54,131 nt of DNA from an uncultured Bacteroidales bacterium (GCA_937916355.1 CALFTM010000006.1:1-54131), one strand, 5' to 3'; positions 44,361 through 53,521 are shown, numbered from the stretch's first letter. Notes: generated by a model from the sequence alone, not told the origin. Program-made: numbers and translations.

Positions 44361-45848
44361 ATGTTAAGTGAAGATAAAAAAGCAGTTGTGATTGGAGCAG
44401 GACCTGCAGGTCTGACGGCAACGATTGAATTGTTAAAACAAACATCAATCCACCCAGTCGTTTTCGAAGAATCCGATGAAATAGGGGGAATCTCTAAAAC
44501 AGTCAATTACAAAGGAAATAGAATGGATATTGGGGGACACCGATTTTTTTCTAAAAATGAAAATATAATGAATTGGTGGAGTGATGTAATGTCGAAGACT
44601 GAGCAAGAACCGGACAGAGAAATGCTATTACGAAATCGAGTTTCACGTATTTTTTTCTTGCGTAAATTTTTCAATTATCCAATTTCCATTTCATGGGAAA
44701 CATTTAGAAATTTAGGATTTAAAAATACAATACGTTCGGGTCTTGGTTATTTTATTGCACGAATGAATCCTTTGAAAGAAAACTCTTTAGAAGATTTTTA
44801 TATAAACCGTTTTGGTCGTCCTTTATACGAACTATTTTTTGAGGATTACACTTCAAAAGTATGGGGGAAACATCCCTCTTCGTTAGGGGCAGATTGGGGA
44901 AGCCAGCGTGTGAAGGGAGTTTCGGTTACTGCCGTCATACAAGACTATATCAGAAAAAAATTAGGAAAGAAAAATTCTTTTGAAACGGAAACTTCTCTTA
45001 TAGAAGAGTTTTATTATCCTAAATATGGACCCGGTCAGTTATGGGAGTGTGTCGCCAATGACGCAATCAAAAATGGCGCAGAAGTTCATAAAAATCATTG
45101 TGTAAAAAAAATCCATGTTGAAGGAAATCGTGTGGTAAGTGTTGATGTTGAGCTTTCAGATGGAACAATAAAAAATGAGGCGTGCGACTATTTGCTCTCC
45201 TCCATGCCGATTAAGGATTTAATCGCCGCAATCAGTGGAATTGAAATTCCCGAAAAAGTTAAAACGATAGGGGAAAATCTTCCTTACAGAGACTTTATTA
45301 CGGTTGGTTTATTGGTGGATAAGTTGAAGATTAAGTCTGAAAATGCAAAATTGGTTCCGGATACTTGGATCTATATTCAAGAAAGAGATGTAAAAATAGG
45401 TCGTCTACAAATTTTCAATAATTGGTCTCCTTATCTTGTTGCTGACGAGCAAAATACGGTTTGGATGGGATTGGAATATTTTTGTTCTGAGGGGGATGAG
45501 TTATGGAATATGGACAAAGACACTTTTATAAAAATGGCCATTCAAGAGTTGGTGAAAATTGATATTATTGATGAAAAATCGGTTTTGGATGCGCATCTTG
45601 TAAAAGTAAAAAAGGCATATCCAGCCTACTTCGGAGCTTATTATGAGCTTCCGTTGGTCAAACAATTCTTGGACTCGATTGAAAATCTATTTTGCATCGG
45701 ACGAAATGGGCAACATCGGTACAACAACATGGACCACTCCATGCTGACTGCCATGGAGGCTGTTAAAAACATCTCGACAGGTGCCGTGTCTAAAAAGAAC
45801 ATTTGGGATGTGAACACCGATAAAGAATACCACGAAAAAAAATCATAA
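44361..45848 (+). CDS. NAD(P)/FAD-dependent oxidoreductase, UDP-galactopyranose mutase/amine-oxidase-like
   Basis: 495 residues from the ATG at 44361 (MLSEDKKAVVIGAGPAGLTA). The N-terminal Rossmann motif VVIGAGPAGL and the FEESDEIGG and MDIGGHRFFSK segments are typical of the Glf/protoporphyrinogen-oxidase-like branch that binds FAD. The C-terminus (GRNGQHRYNNMDHSMLTAMEA) closes the FAD site. The substrate is unknown. It is 41 bases upstream of a membrane glycosyltransferase, so a role in modifying a sugar or lipid-linked sugar is plausible. Codon use is more AT-ending than in flanking genes. Confidence 0.88.
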   Translation: MLSEDKKAVVIGAGPAGLTATIELLKQTSIHPVVFEESDEIGGISKTVNYKGNRMDIGGHRFFSKNENIMNWWSDVMSKTEQEPDREMLLRNRVSRIFFLRKFFNYPISISWETFRNLGFKNTIRSGLGYFIARMNPLKENSLEDFYINRFGRPLYELFFEDYTSKVWGKHPSSLGADWGSQRVKGVSVTAVIQDYIRKKLGKKNSFETETSLIEEFYYPKYGPGQLWECVANDAIKNGAEVHKNHCVKKIHVEGNRVVSVDVELSDGTIKNEACDYLLSSMPIKDLIAAISGIEIPEKVKTIGENLPYRDFITVGLLVDKLKIKSENAKLVPDTWIYIQERDVKIGRLQIFNNWSPYLVADEQNTVWMGLEYFCSEGDELWNMDKDTFIKMAIQELVKIDIIDEKSVLDAHLVKVKKAYPAYFGAYYELPLVKQFLDSIENLFCIGRNGQHRYNNMDHSMLTAMEAVKNISTGAVSKKNIWDVNTDKEYHEKKS

Positions 45849-45889
45849 TAGTTTCCCCGCAGTAGCACGAAATAAGAAAATATAATATT

Positions 45890-48028
45890 ATGGCAAAAAA
45901 AACAACTCAACCCATATCTGACAAATCAAATAAAAACAATTCGTCAAAGGTTCAAACAAACTGCCAATCCAAAAAAGTCCCTTTCTTTGAGAGACTTAAA
46001 AGCTTGGCAACCTCAAATTGGGCTTTTATCGGGGCATCCATCATCCTTCTGTTTGTCTTTTGGGTTAATTATGACAGAATGTTTGATAGGAAGTTGGACA
46101 TGAATGGTGATAATATTGTATATTATTCGCTGGGTAAATCTTTGTATGAAGGGAATGGATATACGAATGTAATCTCTTTAAACGAGTCGCCACACACCCA
46201 TTTCCCTCCGGGTTATCCGGCATTCATCGCAGCAGGGATGAATTTCACTTCAGATGGAGATTTTGTCTTCTTTAAAAAGGTGAATGGATTTTTGCTCGGG
46301 TTGTCCTTGTTGCTATTTCTATGGATAATAAAACGCATAACCAAAAGCAATTTAGCAGTCGCACTGACAACTGTTTTATTAGCGGCCATGCACAAGGAGT
46401 TGCTTCGATTCTCTACGATAATGATGAGTGAGATGCTCTACCTCTTTTTGACAATGGTTCTGATTTTCATAGCTATCCACCTCCATGAAAAGGGTTCTTT
46501 TAAAAATTACTCATGGAAGACCTATGCTTTGCTGGGACTGTTCTTGTGTTCCGTGGCATACATCTATTTAGTCCGAACAATGGGTTTGTCTATGATTTTA
46601 GGATTGATTGGGTGGTTGGGCATAACCATTGCATGGCAGTTATTTTTATTGTACAAAACAAAAAAAGACGTTCATTCTGCGGACGTGCAAACCCACAAGC
46701 AAAAGATATTCTACTATCTGACTTTGTTCATCCTCACCGCCATCGTGGCAGGATTTGCTAAATTCTCTTGGGATGTCCGCAACGAAAACGTGGGTCAGAA
46801 AGGCTCTGCCTACACCTCTAATTTCCTAAAAAAAGATGACGGAGAAACAATGTCTACAATGTCCGACTGGGTTACAAGAGTTAAAAGTAATTGTAAGCGT
46901 TATTTCGTTCAACTGATACCAGACATGCTTTTCGCCCAATCATCGAAAAAGGATGAAGAAATACCGCTCCAAGGATATTTGACAGGGTTGTTCGCAATGG
47001 TTGTCTTAGCAGCGGGATTTATCAAAACAGGGCAAGGAGGATTCCTTCTTTTCTCTTATTTGTCAATGACTTATGGCGTTTTATTATTCTATCCGGAACA
47101 GTATGCGACCTCTCGTTATATTGTTGCAACCATTCCGATGATTTTCTTTCTTTTCTTCAATGGATTGTTCAATGTAATAAAATATCCGTTAAGCAAAATA
47201 AAAACTCCTTCATGGATGAAAGAGGCTTCTTCGCCGATTGCTTCGACAGCATTGATTGTTTTTGCGTTGTTTTGGTTAGCTCCTCTTCACGTCAATTCTC
47301 AGGAGGGTTATCGTTATTATGCGAAACATTCGTTCAAAAAGACCTATCCAGACCAAAATGCGATAAACTACATTGAGGCTGTAGAGTGGTGCAAAGACAA
47401 TCTGCCCGACTCTTCACGGGTGATTTGCAGAAAACCCGAAATCTACTATATGTATTCAGGATTCAGGAAATCAAACGGTTTTCCTCAGTATGCGCCAACT
47501 GATACTATATACAACTATTTTTTAGAAAAGAAAGCGACTCACATCATTTTGGATAGTTGGTACAAACACGCGTATTTGACTCTCCACCCTGCGATGAAGG
47601 AGAATCCCGAAAAGTTCAAAGTCTTGCATAAGATAGGGGAACAAGATTCGATCAAAAAGATCAATCCGGTTCACATAGTGGAGTTTAATCCTGCATGGGG
47701 TTATTTTGGAGACAAGGTCAATGGAAAGCGTGAAGGACAAGGTTATGAAAACCGACAAGACGGAGCTACTTTTAAGGGTGAATACCACAACGATCTACCC
47801 AATGGTTACGGAGAATATTTCAACCCTAATAATAATGTCTCTCTTAAAGGAATCTGGAAGGACGGTTCTTTAGCGGATGGAGAGGGAACTGAATTGTATG
47901 GCAATAAGAGGTATGAGGGTAAAATTAAAAACAGACTTCCTGATGGCTATGGTATATGCTACGACTCTTTAGGTGGGGTCATCGGGAAAGGAATATGGAG
48001 ACAAGGGGTTTTAGTAAAACCAGATTAA
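45890..48028 (+). CDS. ArnT/PMT-like (GT39/GT83-type) membrane glycosyltransferase fused to C-terminal MORN repeats
   Basis: 712 residues. After a hydrophilic Lys/Asn-rich start, about ten transmembrane segments run from residue ~45 to ~470. The first luminal loop has the acidic motif (Asp70, Asp74) and HFPPGYP (104-110) expected of GT-C enzymes using polyprenyl-phosphate sugars. A soluble domain follows (~475-600). Residues ~603-705 contain about four MORN-like repeats (EGQGYENRQDGATFKGEYHN, PNGYGEYFNPNN, YEGKIKNRLPDGYGICYD). MORN repeats are not a usual part of this enzyme family. Probably co-transcribed with the flavoprotein. Confidence 0.87.
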   Translation: MAKKTTQPISDKSNKNNSSKVQTNCQSKKVPFFERLKSLATSNWAFIGASIILLFVFWVNYDRMFDRKLDMNGDNIVYYSLGKSLYEGNGYTNVISLNESPHTHFPPGYPAFIAAGMNFTSDGDFVFFKKVNGFLLGLSLLLFLWIIKRITKSNLAVALTTVLLAAMHKELLRFSTIMMSEMLYLFLTMVLIFIAIHLHEKGSFKNYSWKTYALLGLFLCSVAYIYLVRTMGLSMILGLIGWLGITIAWQLFLLYKTKKDVHSADVQTHKQKIFYYLTLFILTAIVAGFAKFSWDVRNENVGQKGSAYTSNFLKKDDGETMSTMSDWVTRVKSNCKRYFVQLIPDMLFAQSSKKDEEIPLQGYLTGLFAMVVLAAGFIKTGQGGFLLFSYLSMTYGVLLFYPEQYATSRYIVATIPMIFFLFFNGLFNVIKYPLSKIKTPSWMKEASSPIASTALIVFALFWLAPLHVNSQEGYRYYAKHSFKKTYPDQNAINYIEAVEWCKDNLPDSSRVICRKPEIYYMYSGFRKSNGFPQYAPTDTIYNYFLEKKATHIILDSWYKHAYLTLHPAMKENPEKFKVLHKIGEQDSIKKINPVHIVEFNPAWGYFGDKVNGKREGQGYENRQDGATFKGEYHNDLPNGYGEYFNPNNNVSLKGIWKDGSLADGEGTELYGNKRYEGKIKNRLPDGYGICYDSLGGVIGKGIWRQGVLVKPD

Positions 48029-48110
48029 AAACAGGGAACGCCCCTCTACGGAATTTTCACTCTCTCAACAATTTCTCCTAAAACAAATGTTTTTCTGAAA
48101 TAGGTTTATG

Positions 48111-48148
48111 AGGCGAAGAGTTTTTTTCATGAAGACTCTTCGCTTTCC
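48111..48148 (+). terminator. Terminator after the MORN glycosyltransferase gene
   Basis: AGGCGAAGAGT (48111-48121) pairs with ACTCTTCGCTT (48135-48145). The T run after the stem is short. It shows that the region before 48198 is untranslated. Confidence 0.6.
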
Positions 48149-48166
48149 TAAAACCATATATTTTTC

Positions 48167-48174
48167 TATTTTTG
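48167..48174 (+). promoter_or_regulatory. -7 element of the transglycosylase gene promoter
   Basis: TATTTTTG, 24 bases before the ATG at 48198, with TTTC (48143-48146) 20 bases upstream as an imperfect -33. Confidence 0.5.
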
Positions 48175-48197
48175 CACAATTATCATTGTTTTCACAC

Positions 48198-50198
48198 ATG
48201 AAGAAAATAGTCTATATCATATCGGGCGTACTCTTGGCTGTCATTTTGTCAACCCTCGCCTATGTCTACCTCCAGCGCAACGCTATTGTCGCTCAAATCG
48301 TCTCGAATAAAATCACCGCACTCGAAAAAAAGAAAAACCTCCGCATATCATACGGAGAGCTGAATGTGCAAAACCTGAACGGCGTATGTGTTTCAGACAT
48401 CGTCGTCATCCCCTGCCAACCCGACTCCCTTCCGCAGGACACCCTCTCTTCCGTCGCCTCCGTTTGCGCAGAAATATCTCTGTGGGAATTGCTTAAAGGC
48501 AACATGGAGGTGCAAAAACTCCACATAAACGACCTTAGAGTATGGCTGACAGATAATGGTGTAAGCCGAAACATCGACCCACTTTTCCAAAAAAAGGAGA
48601 AGACAAATGAGGCTGCCAAAACAGAAAAGGAGGCTAAGTCCAAAGGGTTCTCTGAACGTTTCTCGGATATGCTTACCACCTTTTTCAGACTTATCCCAGA
48701 AGATTTTGAGGTGACCGACATCTGCATAAAAGCAAAAAGTCCGTCGTACCAAGCAACTTTAACGACCCCGGAAATAAAAATCGACAACAACCAATTTTCA
48801 TCGAACCTCCTCTTCTCAGAAGACTCCATTACACAAAATTTCACCTTAGAGGGAAAGTTCCGCAACGCCGATAAAAGCATCTTCTGTAAAATCTACGCAC
48901 CCGGAAAGGAAAAGGTGCAACTCCCCTATATCAAATATAAATACGACATGACGGTAGCATTCGACACCGCCCAATTCGACTTCAAAGCCTTGGAAGATGA
49001 CAGCGAAAAAATCCAACTTGGGGGCAACCTCGCCGTAAAAAACCTTCTCACCAACCACTGGAGAATCTCCGAAAAAGAGCTCCTGTTTGAAGATATAGCG
49101 ATTGATTATGTGCTGAATGCCCAAAGCAACTACCTCGAACTCGACAGTTCGTCGGTCGTCCACTTCAACAAACTGCAGTTCAACCCCTATCTCAAACTAC
49201 AAAACCAGCCCTCTTGGGTGGTTACCGCCTCGCTTCACAAAAGCGGTTTCCCAGCTGACGACCTCTTCTCCTCTATTCCACAAGGAATGTTCGCCAATCT
49301 GGAGGGCATCAAGACCTCCGGCTCACTCGACTACCATTTTGACCTGAACATCGACTTCGACAACGTCGATAGCCTGACATTCCGCTCGAACATGGAAAAG
49401 CATGATTTCAAAATCGAAAAAATGGGGGCGACAGACTTCCGAATGATACAATCCCCCTTCACCTACCACGCTTATGAGAACGGCGAACTCGTAAGAAGTT
49501 TCGTTGTGGGTGAAAGCAATCCGAATTTCAGAAGCCTCAACCAAATCTCCGAATGCCTGCGCGGTGCAGTCATGTTCTCCGAAGATGGACAATTTTTCCG
49601 CCACAAAGGCTTCTACGAAAACGCCATCAAAGCCTCCCTCATCCAAAACCTGAAGGAGAAGAGATTCGCAAGAGGCGGCAGCACCATTTCTATGCAATTG
49701 GTGAAAAACGTATTCCTCTGCCGCAACAAAACCATGATGAGGAAACTGGAAGAGATCCTAATCGTATGGCTGATAGAAAACAACAGACTGGTGTCGAAAG
49801 AACGTATGTACGAAACCTACCTCAACATCATCGAATGGGGACCAAACGTTTATGGCGCAGAAGAAGCCGCACAATTCTATTTCGACAAAAGTTGCGATAA
49901 ACTATCCCCTGCTGAGGCGATCTTCATGGCAAGCATCGTCCCTCGTCCGAAGAAATTCAAACTATCCTTCAATGAAGACGGAACACTGAAAGAGCATCTT
50001 TCAAAATATTACGAAAAAATAGGATACCAACTACATAAAAACGGCTATATCTCCGATGGAGAATTTAGAAGACTAAAACCAGAGGTGGAACTGAAAGGGA
50101 ATGCAAAAAACTACTTTTCAGATCTCTCAGAGAAAGAGGAAAAACCTTCCGCTTTCAAAAACTTCTTCAACCTTTTCAAAAAGAAAAAAAGACGCTGA
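48198..50198 (+). CDS. Monofunctional peptidoglycan glycosyltransferase (GT51) with a long AsmA-like N-terminal region
   Basis: 666 residues from the ATG at 48198 (MKKIVYIISGVLLAVILSTLAY, a membrane anchor). The upstream frame to 48108 reads through a terminator hairpin and a promoter and is rejected. The GT51 domain is near residues 440-620: motif 1 EDGQFFRHKG (~461), motif 2 RGGSTISMQLVKNVFL (~491), ERMYETYLNIIEWGPNVYGAEEAA. It polymerises lipid II glycan strands. There is no transpeptidase domain. The ~400-residue N-terminal extracytoplasmic part (RISYGELNVQNLNGV, VQKLHINDLRVW) is beta-rich and resembles AsmA-type lipid-transfer proteins. The tail is Lys-rich. Confidence 0.9.
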   Translation: MKKIVYIISGVLLAVILSTLAYVYLQRNAIVAQIVSNKITALEKKKNLRISYGELNVQNLNGVCVSDIVVIPCQPDSLPQDTLSSVASVCAEISLWELLKGNMEVQKLHINDLRVWLTDNGVSRNIDPLFQKKEKTNEAAKTEKEAKSKGFSERFSDMLTTFFRLIPEDFEVTDICIKAKSPSYQATLTTPEIKIDNNQFSSNLLFSEDSITQNFTLEGKFRNADKSIFCKIYAPGKEKVQLPYIKYKYDMTVAFDTAQFDFKALEDDSEKIQLGGNLAVKNLLTNHWRISEKELLFEDIAIDYVLNAQSNYLELDSSSVVHFNKLQFNPYLKLQNQPSWVVTASLHKSGFPADDLFSSIPQGMFANLEGIKTSGSLDYHFDLNIDFDNVDSLTFRSNMEKHDFKIEKMGATDFRMIQSPFTYHAYENGELVRSFVVGESNPNFRSLNQISECLRGAVMFSEDGQFFRHKGFYENAIKASLIQNLKEKRFARGGSTISMQLVKNVFLCRNKTMMRKLEEILIVWLIENNRLVSKERMYETYLNIIEWGPNVYGAEEAAQFYFDKSCDKLSPAEAIFMASIVPRPKKFKLSFNEDGTLKEHLSKYYEKIGYQLHKNGYISDGEFRRLKPEVELKGNAKNYFSDLSEKEEKPSAFKNFFNLFKKKKRR

Positions 50199-50229
50199 AC
50201 TCCTTGCGATTTCTCATCGTCCACATATT

Positions 50230-50272
50230 GCGATGACAGAGTGTTTTTCAGACTCTGCATCGCTTTTTTTTT
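50230..50272 (+). terminator. Terminator of the transglycosylase gene
   Basis: GCGATGACAGAGT and ACTCTGCATCGC form a stem with one bulge, followed by eight T. Confidence 0.8.
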
Positions 50273-50287
50273 AGTGTGTAAGCCTTG

Positions 50288-50354
50288 TTTTGCGCACCAA
50301 AAAATATTTTGCGCAAAATACTTGGCTCAAATGTTGCATATTTGTGCAAAATAT
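50288..50354 (+). promoter_or_regulatory. Cluster of three TTTTGCGCAAAA-like operator sites
   Basis: Half/partial copy TTTTGCGCA (50288-50296), perfect 16-bp palindrome TATTTTGCGCAAAATA (50305-50320), and imperfect copy ATATTTGTGCAAAATAT (50338-50354). Centres are 19 and 33 bp apart. The third lies inside the promoter spacer of the acyl-CoA ligase gene, the place for a repressor. The regulator is not in the window. Confidence 0.6.
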
Positions 50355-50364
50355 ATTTACTTTG
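50334..50364 (+). promoter_or_regulatory. Promoter of the acyl-CoA ligase gene
   Basis: TTG (50334-50336), 20 bases, then TTACTTTG (50357-50364), one mismatch from TAnnTTTG. The leader is about 100 bases. Confidence 0.5.
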
Positions 50365-50473
50365 CAGCCGATTTAACCTAAACGTTAAACTAAATAATAT
50401 ATAAATCAAACTACGCTACCGTATTCAGATACTACCCAAGTTTTTGTTCACATAGCGTTGAAATTAAAAAAAG

Positions 50474-52135
50474 ATGAAATATTACGAAACCAAGGGATTT
50501 AATGAATTATTAGCCCAAGCGATTAAGGAGAACTGGGATTCTCCAGCAATGACCAATTACGCCAATGGCACTAACTACACATATCAAAGGACAGCCGAGG
50601 CGATTGCCTGCATGCACTTATTATACCAGAGGTTAGGAATCAAGGAGAACGACAGAATAGCAGTCGTAGGGAAAAACACTCCCGAATGGGCGGTGGTCTT
50701 CCTCTCTGCGGTGACATACGGAGCAATCATCGTCCCAATCCTGCAAAACTTCCCTCCTGACGACATCCACCACATTGTAAACCATTCTGGTTCTAAACTG
50801 CTCTTCGTGAGCGACAACCTGAAAGAACTCATCGTGGAGGATAACATGCCAAACGTCATGTGCATCTATTGCTACACAGAGAAATATTGCGTACACAAGA
50901 ATCTGAAAAATTCCATTCCGCTGAAATTCCACGAACTGAGACATCTTTTCATGGAGACATACCCGAACGGACTCGACAAAGAGAAAATCCAGTATGCCAC
51001 CCGAAAGGACGAAGACCACTTCTCCATCAATTACACTTCGGGTACTACCGGTTTCAGCAAAGGGGTGATACAAACCTGTGGGAACATCCGCGGAAACATC
51101 GCCTACGTCATGGAGGTGGGCTTGGCACATAACCAAAACAAGGTGCTGAACTTCCTGCCGTTGGCTCATACCTACGGATGTACGCTCGATTTCCTTTCGC
51201 AAATCAGCAACGGTTCGCACATCACCTTCCTCAATAAAGTGCCGGCACCGAAAGTGTTGATAAAAGCATTTGACGAAGTAAAACCCAACGTGATTTTCAC
51301 TGTGCCTCTCATCGTGGAGAAATTCTACAGAGCAATCGCCGAACCGGTCATGAAAAAACATGCGGGCATCAGCGAGAGTGTTTTAGAGCAGGACATCTAC
51401 CCTCAACTGAAAGAGAAACTGCTATCCGTCTTCGGAGGAAAAATCAAGCAAGTGGTGGTGGGCGGCGCACCCCTTAACGGAGAAATTGAGGAGAACCTGC
51501 TGAAACTGAAATTCCCCTTGGCGGTGGGCTACGGAATGACGGAATGTTCTCCGCTCATCAGTTTCGCAAACCACGACGAATACAGAATCAAAGCAGTGGG
51601 GAAAGGTCTTCCTAACATGGAGGTCAGAATCGACTCAGAAGATCCTCTCAACGTCGCTGGTGAAATCATCGTAAAAGGGCAAAACGTCATGCCTTGCTAC
51701 TTCAAAAATGAAAAGGCGACGGAGGCAGTGTTCGACAAAGAAGGATGGTTCCACACAGGAGACATCGGCATCATGAAAGATGGCTACATCTACATCAAAG
51801 GACGTTGCAAAAGTATGATTTTAGGTCCATCTGGTCAGAACATATATCCAGAACCTTTGGAGGCGAAAATGAGTAATATGCCGTTCGTCGCAGAATGTCT
51901 GATTGTGGAAAAATGCGGCAAACTGGTGGCTCTCATCTACCCGGACATCAAGGCCATGGACGAACTGAATCTCCAAAAGGAGGATCTGAGCAGCATCATG
52001 GAAGAGAACAGGAAAAAGTTCAACAACACGGTGGCAAACTACGAACAACTCTCCGAAATCATACTCTACCCGAAAGAATTTGAAAAGACCCCGAAAAAGA
52101 ACATCAAACGATACCTTTACGAAAATCGTAATTAG
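50474..52135 (+). CDS. AMP-binding long-chain acyl-CoA ligase (FadD-like)
   Basis: 553 residues. It activates a fatty acid with ATP to an acyl-adenylate and then the CoA thioester. The P-loop motif INYTSGTTGFSKGV is near 185-198, GYGMTECSPLISF near 352, GWFHTGDIG near 423, and the C-terminal Lys signature (KTPKKNIKRYLY) is near the end. No signal or membrane segment is seen. It is transcribed alone, between terminators, behind the palindromic operator cluster. Confidence 0.93.
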   Translation: MKYYETKGFNELLAQAIKENWDSPAMTNYANGTNYTYQRTAEAIACMHLLYQRLGIKENDRIAVVGKNTPEWAVVFLSAVTYGAIIVPILQNFPPDDIHHIVNHSGSKLLFVSDNLKELIVEDNMPNVMCIYCYTEKYCVHKNLKNSIPLKFHELRHLFMETYPNGLDKEKIQYATRKDEDHFSINYTSGTTGFSKGVIQTCGNIRGNIAYVMEVGLAHNQNKVLNFLPLAHTYGCTLDFLSQISNGSHITFLNKVPAPKVLIKAFDEVKPNVIFTVPLIVEKFYRAIAEPVMKKHAGISESVLEQDIYPQLKEKLLSVFGGKIKQVVVGGAPLNGEIEENLLKLKFPLAVGYGMTECSPLISFANHDEYRIKAVGKGLPNMEVRIDSEDPLNVAGEIIVKGQNVMPCYFKNEKATEAVFDKEGWFHTGDIGIMKDGYIYIKGRCKSMILGPSGQNIYPEPLEAKMSNMPFVAECLIVEKCGKLVALIYPDIKAMDELNLQKEDLSSIMEENRKKFNNTVANYEQLSEIILYPKEFEKTPKKNIKRYLYENRN

Positions 52136-52218
52136 GGTGGGTTCTATTAAATTACGAACTATCTTTTAATACACTGTAGTCGTTTTGTGAAAAACCGCTT
52201 TTTTTTCATCTATTCATT

Positions 52219-52251
52219 AAAAGACGCTTTGCACACTGAGCGTCTTTTTTT
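52219..52251 (+). terminator. Terminator of the acyl-CoA ligase gene
   Basis: AAAAGACGCT and AGCGTCTTTT pair around a 10-base loop, followed by T. Confidence 0.85.
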
Positions 52252-52264
52252 ATGGCAGTCCATC

Positions 52265-52301
52265 AAAAAAAGTCCGATGGAGATTTTCCCCACCGGACTC
52301 A
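52265..52301 (-). terminator. Terminator of trpS
   Basis: AGTCCG and CGGACT with further pairs TGG/CCA form a stem. On the minus strand it ends in seven T. It is 50 bases past the trpS stop. Confidence 0.75.
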
Positions 52302-52350
52302 TACAAAACGACTCTATATACAACGGAATTATCTTCCGTTTTTTTTCAAA

Positions 52351-53340
52351 TCAAAAACTCCTGAATCCCATAATCTCGCGCACCTCACGAATGGTCTTAC
52401 GTGCGCTCTCTCTCGCCTGTTCAGCACCAAGAGAGACCGCTCTATGGAGGATCTCCGGATTAGCGTCGATTTCCGCAATTCTCTCACGGATAGGGTCGGT
52501 TGCAGCAATAATATCTGCAGCCAACTGCTTCTTCAAATCTCCATAACGGATGGAGCAATCATTCCAAGCATCCTCAAACTGCTGTACGATCTCCTCTTTA
52601 GAAACAATCTTCAGAAGTGTGAAAAGATTTTCGATGCACTCTGGTTTTTCTGAATTCGGCTCAGTCGGACCTTGGTCGGTCAACGCCTTCTTCACCTTCT
52701 TCTCAATCGTCTTCGGGTCGTCCGCCAAATAGATGCAGTTACCCTCCGACTTACCCATTTTGCCGCTACCATCCAATCCCGGAATCTTTATCGGCTTAGT
52801 ACCGTCCGTATAAGAGACCGGCTCTTTGAAATACTCCACACCATAGAAATTATTGAATCTCTTCGCAAAATTACGGGTCATCTCCAAATGTTGCAACTGG
52901 TCTTTTCCCACCGGCACCTCATCTGCATTATGAATCAGGATGTCGGCTGCCATCAGCGTAGGGTATGTGAGCAGACCTGCATTTACGTTGTTGGGCTGTT
53001 TGCGTGCCTTATCCTTAAATGAGACTGTCTTTGACAACTCTCCCAAATAGGCGTGCATATTCAACATGAGGTACAATTCAACCACCTCCGGCACATCACT
53101 CTGCACATAAACCGCAGATTTCTCCGCATCCAACCCACACGCCAAATACTCCGTCAAAACACTCTTCACATTCGGATAGAGCAACTTAGGGTCTGGATGG
53201 GTGGTCAACGAATGATAATCAGCAATGAAGAAGAAACATCTATTATTCTCCTGCATACGAATGAAATTCTTTAACGCACCATAATAATTCCCCAAATGGA
53301 GATTTCCAGTCGAACGGATACCACTGACAACAGTTTTCAT
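52351..53340 (-). CDS. trpS: Tryptophanyl-tRNA synthetase
   Basis: 329 residues, the usual bacterial length. This class I synthetase charges tRNA-Trp. The HIGH-type motif is GNLHLGNYYG (residues 12-21), and the KMSKS-type motif is GKMGKSEGN (~190-198). The conserved Trp-binding segments (YLMLNMHAYLGELSKTVSF, PVGKDQLQHLEMTR) are intact. A -7 element TATCTTTG on the minus strand at 53425-53432 is the probable promoter. Confidence 0.97.
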   Translation of the reverse strand: MKTVVSGIRSTGNLHLGNYYGALKNFIRMQENNRCFFFIADYHSLTTHPDPKLLYPNVKSVLTEYLACGLDAEKSAVYVQSDVPEVVELYLMLNMHAYLGELSKTVSFKDKARKQPNNVNAGLLTYPTLMAADILIHNADEVPVGKDQLQHLEMTRNFAKRFNNFYGVEYFKEPVSYTDGTKPIKIPGLDGSGKMGKSEGNCIYLADDPKTIEKKVKKALTDQGPTEPNSEKPECIENLFTLLKIVSKEEIVQQFEDAWNDCSIRYGDLKKQLAADIIAATDPIRERIAEIDANPEILHRAVSLGAEQARESARKTIREVREIMGFRSF

Positions 53341-53424
53341 TATCTACTCCTAATTTTATTGTTTTACAACATATTATTCATACAAAAAATTTGCCTCTTC
53401 GTATTTAACACTACAAAAAGTTCC

Positions 53425-53432
53425 CAAAGATA
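53425..53432 (-). promoter_or_regulatory. -7 element of the trpS promoter
   Basis: On the minus strand TATCTTTG, 84 bases before the trpS ATG. The -33 is not clear. Confidence 0.45.
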
Positions 53433-53521
53433 TTGAAAAAACACTAAATTAGCGAGTTCGATGCTCAATAATTTTCAAGACGAAACGTTCTTCATTTTTT
53501 TGAGCTTAATGTTTTAATACG

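Noticed and set aside
48108..48197. Longer start of the transglycosylase at 48108
   Set aside because: The stretch contains a terminator-like hairpin (48111-48148) and the promoter -7 element (48167-48174); the membrane anchor starts at 48198.
50633..51361. Long antisense frame (242 codons) within the acyl-CoA ligase gene
   Set aside because: It mirrors codon bias of the ligase; its product has no domain or signal, while the ligase motifs are complete.
52136..52165. Third copy of the ~90-bp element (GGTTCTATTAAATTA at about 52139)
   Set aside because: Only the first ~14 bases resemble the element end; the core and other end are missing, so it is probably chance in AT-rich DNA.
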